Part shown: positions 5,669 to 6,610 of the stretch, piece by piece | Numbering within the stretch: the stretch's first letter is position 1 | Layout of the letters: each line of letters starts with the position of its first letter | Assembly: GCA_028712915.1 (NCBI GenBank) | Contig: JAQTPJ010000047.1 | Coordinates: 1-6,610 of the forward strand | Reading direction: 5' to 3' | From: Candidatus Omnitrophota bacterium | GTDB lineage: Bacteria > Omnitrophota > Gorgyraeia > Velamenicoccales > JABMQK01 | Length of the DNA stretch: 6,610 nucleotides | Translations under genes and position numbers: made by a program | The notes under the pieces: generated by a model | Told to the model about the DNA's origin: nothing | What the model saw: the letters and a program-made list of their open reading frames with translations, nothing else | The model's database searches: none

Positions 5669-6544
5669 TCAATAAATCAATTTATTCAAAGGGTATTCCA
5701 CAATACCCTGAGCGCCAGCCGATTTAAGCTTAGGTATTATTTCCCTGACCAATTTCTCGTCGATTACTGTCTCAAGGGCCACCCAGTCTTTCTGCGTCAA
5801 GCTTGATATCGTGGGATTTTTCAACGCCGGCAGAAGCTTAAGCAGCGTAGCCAAATTTTTCTTAGCCACATTCATCTTAAGCCCGACTTTTCCTTCAGCG
5901 TCTATGGCGCCCTTCAAAAGCAAGACAATCTCGTTTATCTTGTTCTTCTTCCATTTATCCTTTATGGAATCTTTATTGGCAATGAATTGCGTCGTGGAAA
6001 AACAAACAACGCCTATTTCTTTTAACTTGTGCGCGCGCAGGCTTGAACCTGTCTCGGTAAGCTCTACAATCGCGTCCACCAAACCGGCGCTCACCTTGAC
6101 CTCTGTAGCGCCCCAGCTGAATTCCACGTCCGCCTTTATTTTGTTTTTCCTAAGGAAGTTTTTCGTAGCATTAATTAACTCTGTGGCTATGCGCTTACCT
6201 TTTAAATCCTTTATGGATTTTATGCCCGAATTCTCCGGCACTGCCACAACCCAACGCACAGGGCTCATGCTCTGCTTGGCATACTGCAAATCCAATACCT
6301 TGTCCACTTTTGATTCATTCTCCAGAATCCAATCGTTGCCTGTGATACCGCAGTCTAATACGCCCTGCTCGACGTAACGCGACATCTCTTGGGCGCGCAA
6401 AAGCACTACTTCTATCTCGGAATCATCTATAGAAGGTAAGTATGAACGCCCGGACACAGAAACATTAAATCCTGCTTTCTGAAAAACCCTGATTGTAGCT
6501 TCCTGAAGGCTACCCTTAGGAAGTCCTAACTTAAGTTTTCTCAT
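5669..6544 (-). CDS. hisG: ATP phosphoribosyltransferase HisG, long form (291 aa)
   Basis: HisG condenses ATP with PRPP to give N1-(5'-phosphoribosyl)-ATP, the first and feedback-controlled step of histidine biosynthesis, in the cytosol. The start [15 protein letters not shown] shows the LPKGSL motif (8-13). [15 protein letters not shown] is at 61-75. The PRPP-binding loop [18 protein letters not shown] spans 157-174. The first two lobes end near residue 212. Residues about 220-291 ([42 protein letters not shown]) form the C-terminal ACT-like regulatory domain, so this is the long, histidine-regulated hexameric type that does not need HisZ. The length is typical for that class. The ATG at 6544 lacks a clear Shine-Dalgarno sequence (AAAAATAACC precedes it) but matches the family start. 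No other his gene is visible; hisG leads a mixed cluster. Confidence 0.96.
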   Translation of the reverse strand: MRKLKLGLPKGSLQEATIRVFQKAGFNVSVSGRSYLPSIDDSEIEVVLLRAQEMSRYVEQGVLDCGITGNDWILENESKVDKVLDLQYAKQSMSPVRWVVAVPENSGIKSIKDLKGKRIATELINATKNFLRKNKIKADVEFSWGATEVKVSAGLVDAIVELTETGSSLRAHKLKEIGVVCFSTTQFIANKDSIKDKWKKNKINEIVLLLKGAIDAEGKVGLKMNVAKKNLATLLKLLPALKNPTISSLTQKDWVALETVIDEKLVREIIPKLKSAGAQGIVEYPLNKLIY

Positions 6545-6610
6545 GGTTATTTTTAGGTGGTATGTAAGATTCTTCGCTTCCGCTCAGAATCAAGTAAAGT
6601 TTTCATTAAT
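6545..6610. other. Intergenic upstream of hisG; no gene supported
   Basis: Apart from the palindromic element, this 66-base stretch shows no convincing promoter or ribosome binding site. One minus-strand frame is open from the right edge to a TAA at 6553-6555 and would encode a tail ending [10 protein letters not shown]. It reads straight through the palindromic element, and I cannot tell whether it is the end of an upstream gene. Confidence 0.4.
6568..6591 (-). repeat. Short palindromic element resembling a dispersed intergenic repeat
   Basis: The plus strand has GATTCT and AGAATC as 6-bp inverted arms around a 12-base centre, TCGCTTCCGCTC. I recall a widespread dispersed element in many environmental bacterial genomes reading approximately AGATTCTTCGCTTCGCTCAG followed by AATGACA; this copy differs by one inserted C and diverges after GAAT. 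Only one copy lies in this window, so its repeat status is from memory and not shown here. It sits 24 bases upstream of hisG. Confidence 0.5.

Noticed and set aside
5811..6377. 188-codon plus-strand frame
   Set aside because: It is antisense to hisG, whose motifs are complete along the same stretch; it is a shadow of that gene's codon pattern.
6553..6606. 17-codon minus-strand ORF (ATG at 6606) before hisG
   Set aside because: It reads through the palindromic element, has no visible RBS within the window and no recognisable product. It may be the tail of an upstream gene, but this cannot be judged here.
1..6610. Hidden mobile, defence or CRISPR system
   Set aside because: Every region over 300 bases is occupied by a well-identified housekeeping gene; no transposase, integrase, nuclease, repeat array or attachment site is seen.

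Overview
All genes in this window lie on the minus strand, so transcription runs from the right edge to the left. In transcriptional order they are hisG, a 33-codon COX24/mS38-type ribosomal-like protein, an exported TPR protein, the N- and C-terminal halves of a split transketolase, ispE, spoVG, a tRNA-Gln(UUG) and the 5' part of glmU, which runs off the left edge. Spacing is tight from hisG to ispE: 20 nt, 52 nt, a 4-nt ATGA overlap, 22 nt and 5 nt. It loosens to 74 nt before spoVG and 246 nt between spoVG and glmU, where the tRNA sits.

The organism is a bacterium with moderate-to-low GC, full Shine-Dalgarno sites at several genes, the MEP isoprenoid pathway, histidine synthesis and a peptidoglycan/LPS precursor gene. 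The split archaeal-type transketolase, the COX24-domain mini-protein, the zinc-ribbon SpoVG and the TPR-rich exported protein together suggest an uncultured lineage such as Candidatus Omnitrophota (OP3) or a neighbour in the Planctomycetes/Elusimicrobia/Omnitrophota sphere. This is an inference from recalled family features, at about 50% confidence. The order ispE–spoVG–glmU matches the ispE–purR–yabJ–spoVG–glmU–prs region of Bacillus.

Region by region: 1-1092 is glmU (UDP-GlcNAc synthesis, 3' end missing). 1093-1338 holds tRNA-Gln, a hairpin six bases before its 5' end, and a possible weak terminator behind spoVG. 1339-1749 is spoVG with a four-cysteine zinc ribbon inserted into its core. 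1824-2744 is ispE. 2750-4526 encodes the two transketolase subunits, the second of which probably starts at TTG. 4523-5494 is the secreted TPR protein. 5547-5648 is the very short basic protein. 5669-6544 is long-form hisG. 6545-6610 is intergenic and carries a short palindromic element resembling a dispersed repeat.

Functionally, the window mixes central metabolism and housekeeping. Transketolase interconverts pentose and triose phosphates, which supply PRPP for HisG and glyceraldehyde 3-phosphate for the MEP pathway containing IspE. GlmU supplies envelope precursor. SpoVG is a nucleic-acid-binding regulator, and the COX24-like protein and tRNA-Gln serve translation. No defence system, integrase, transposase or CRISPR array is visible. 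The least ordinary items are the zinc-ribbon SpoVG, the 33-residue ribosomal-like protein, and the hairpin-flanked tRNA between spoVG and glmU.
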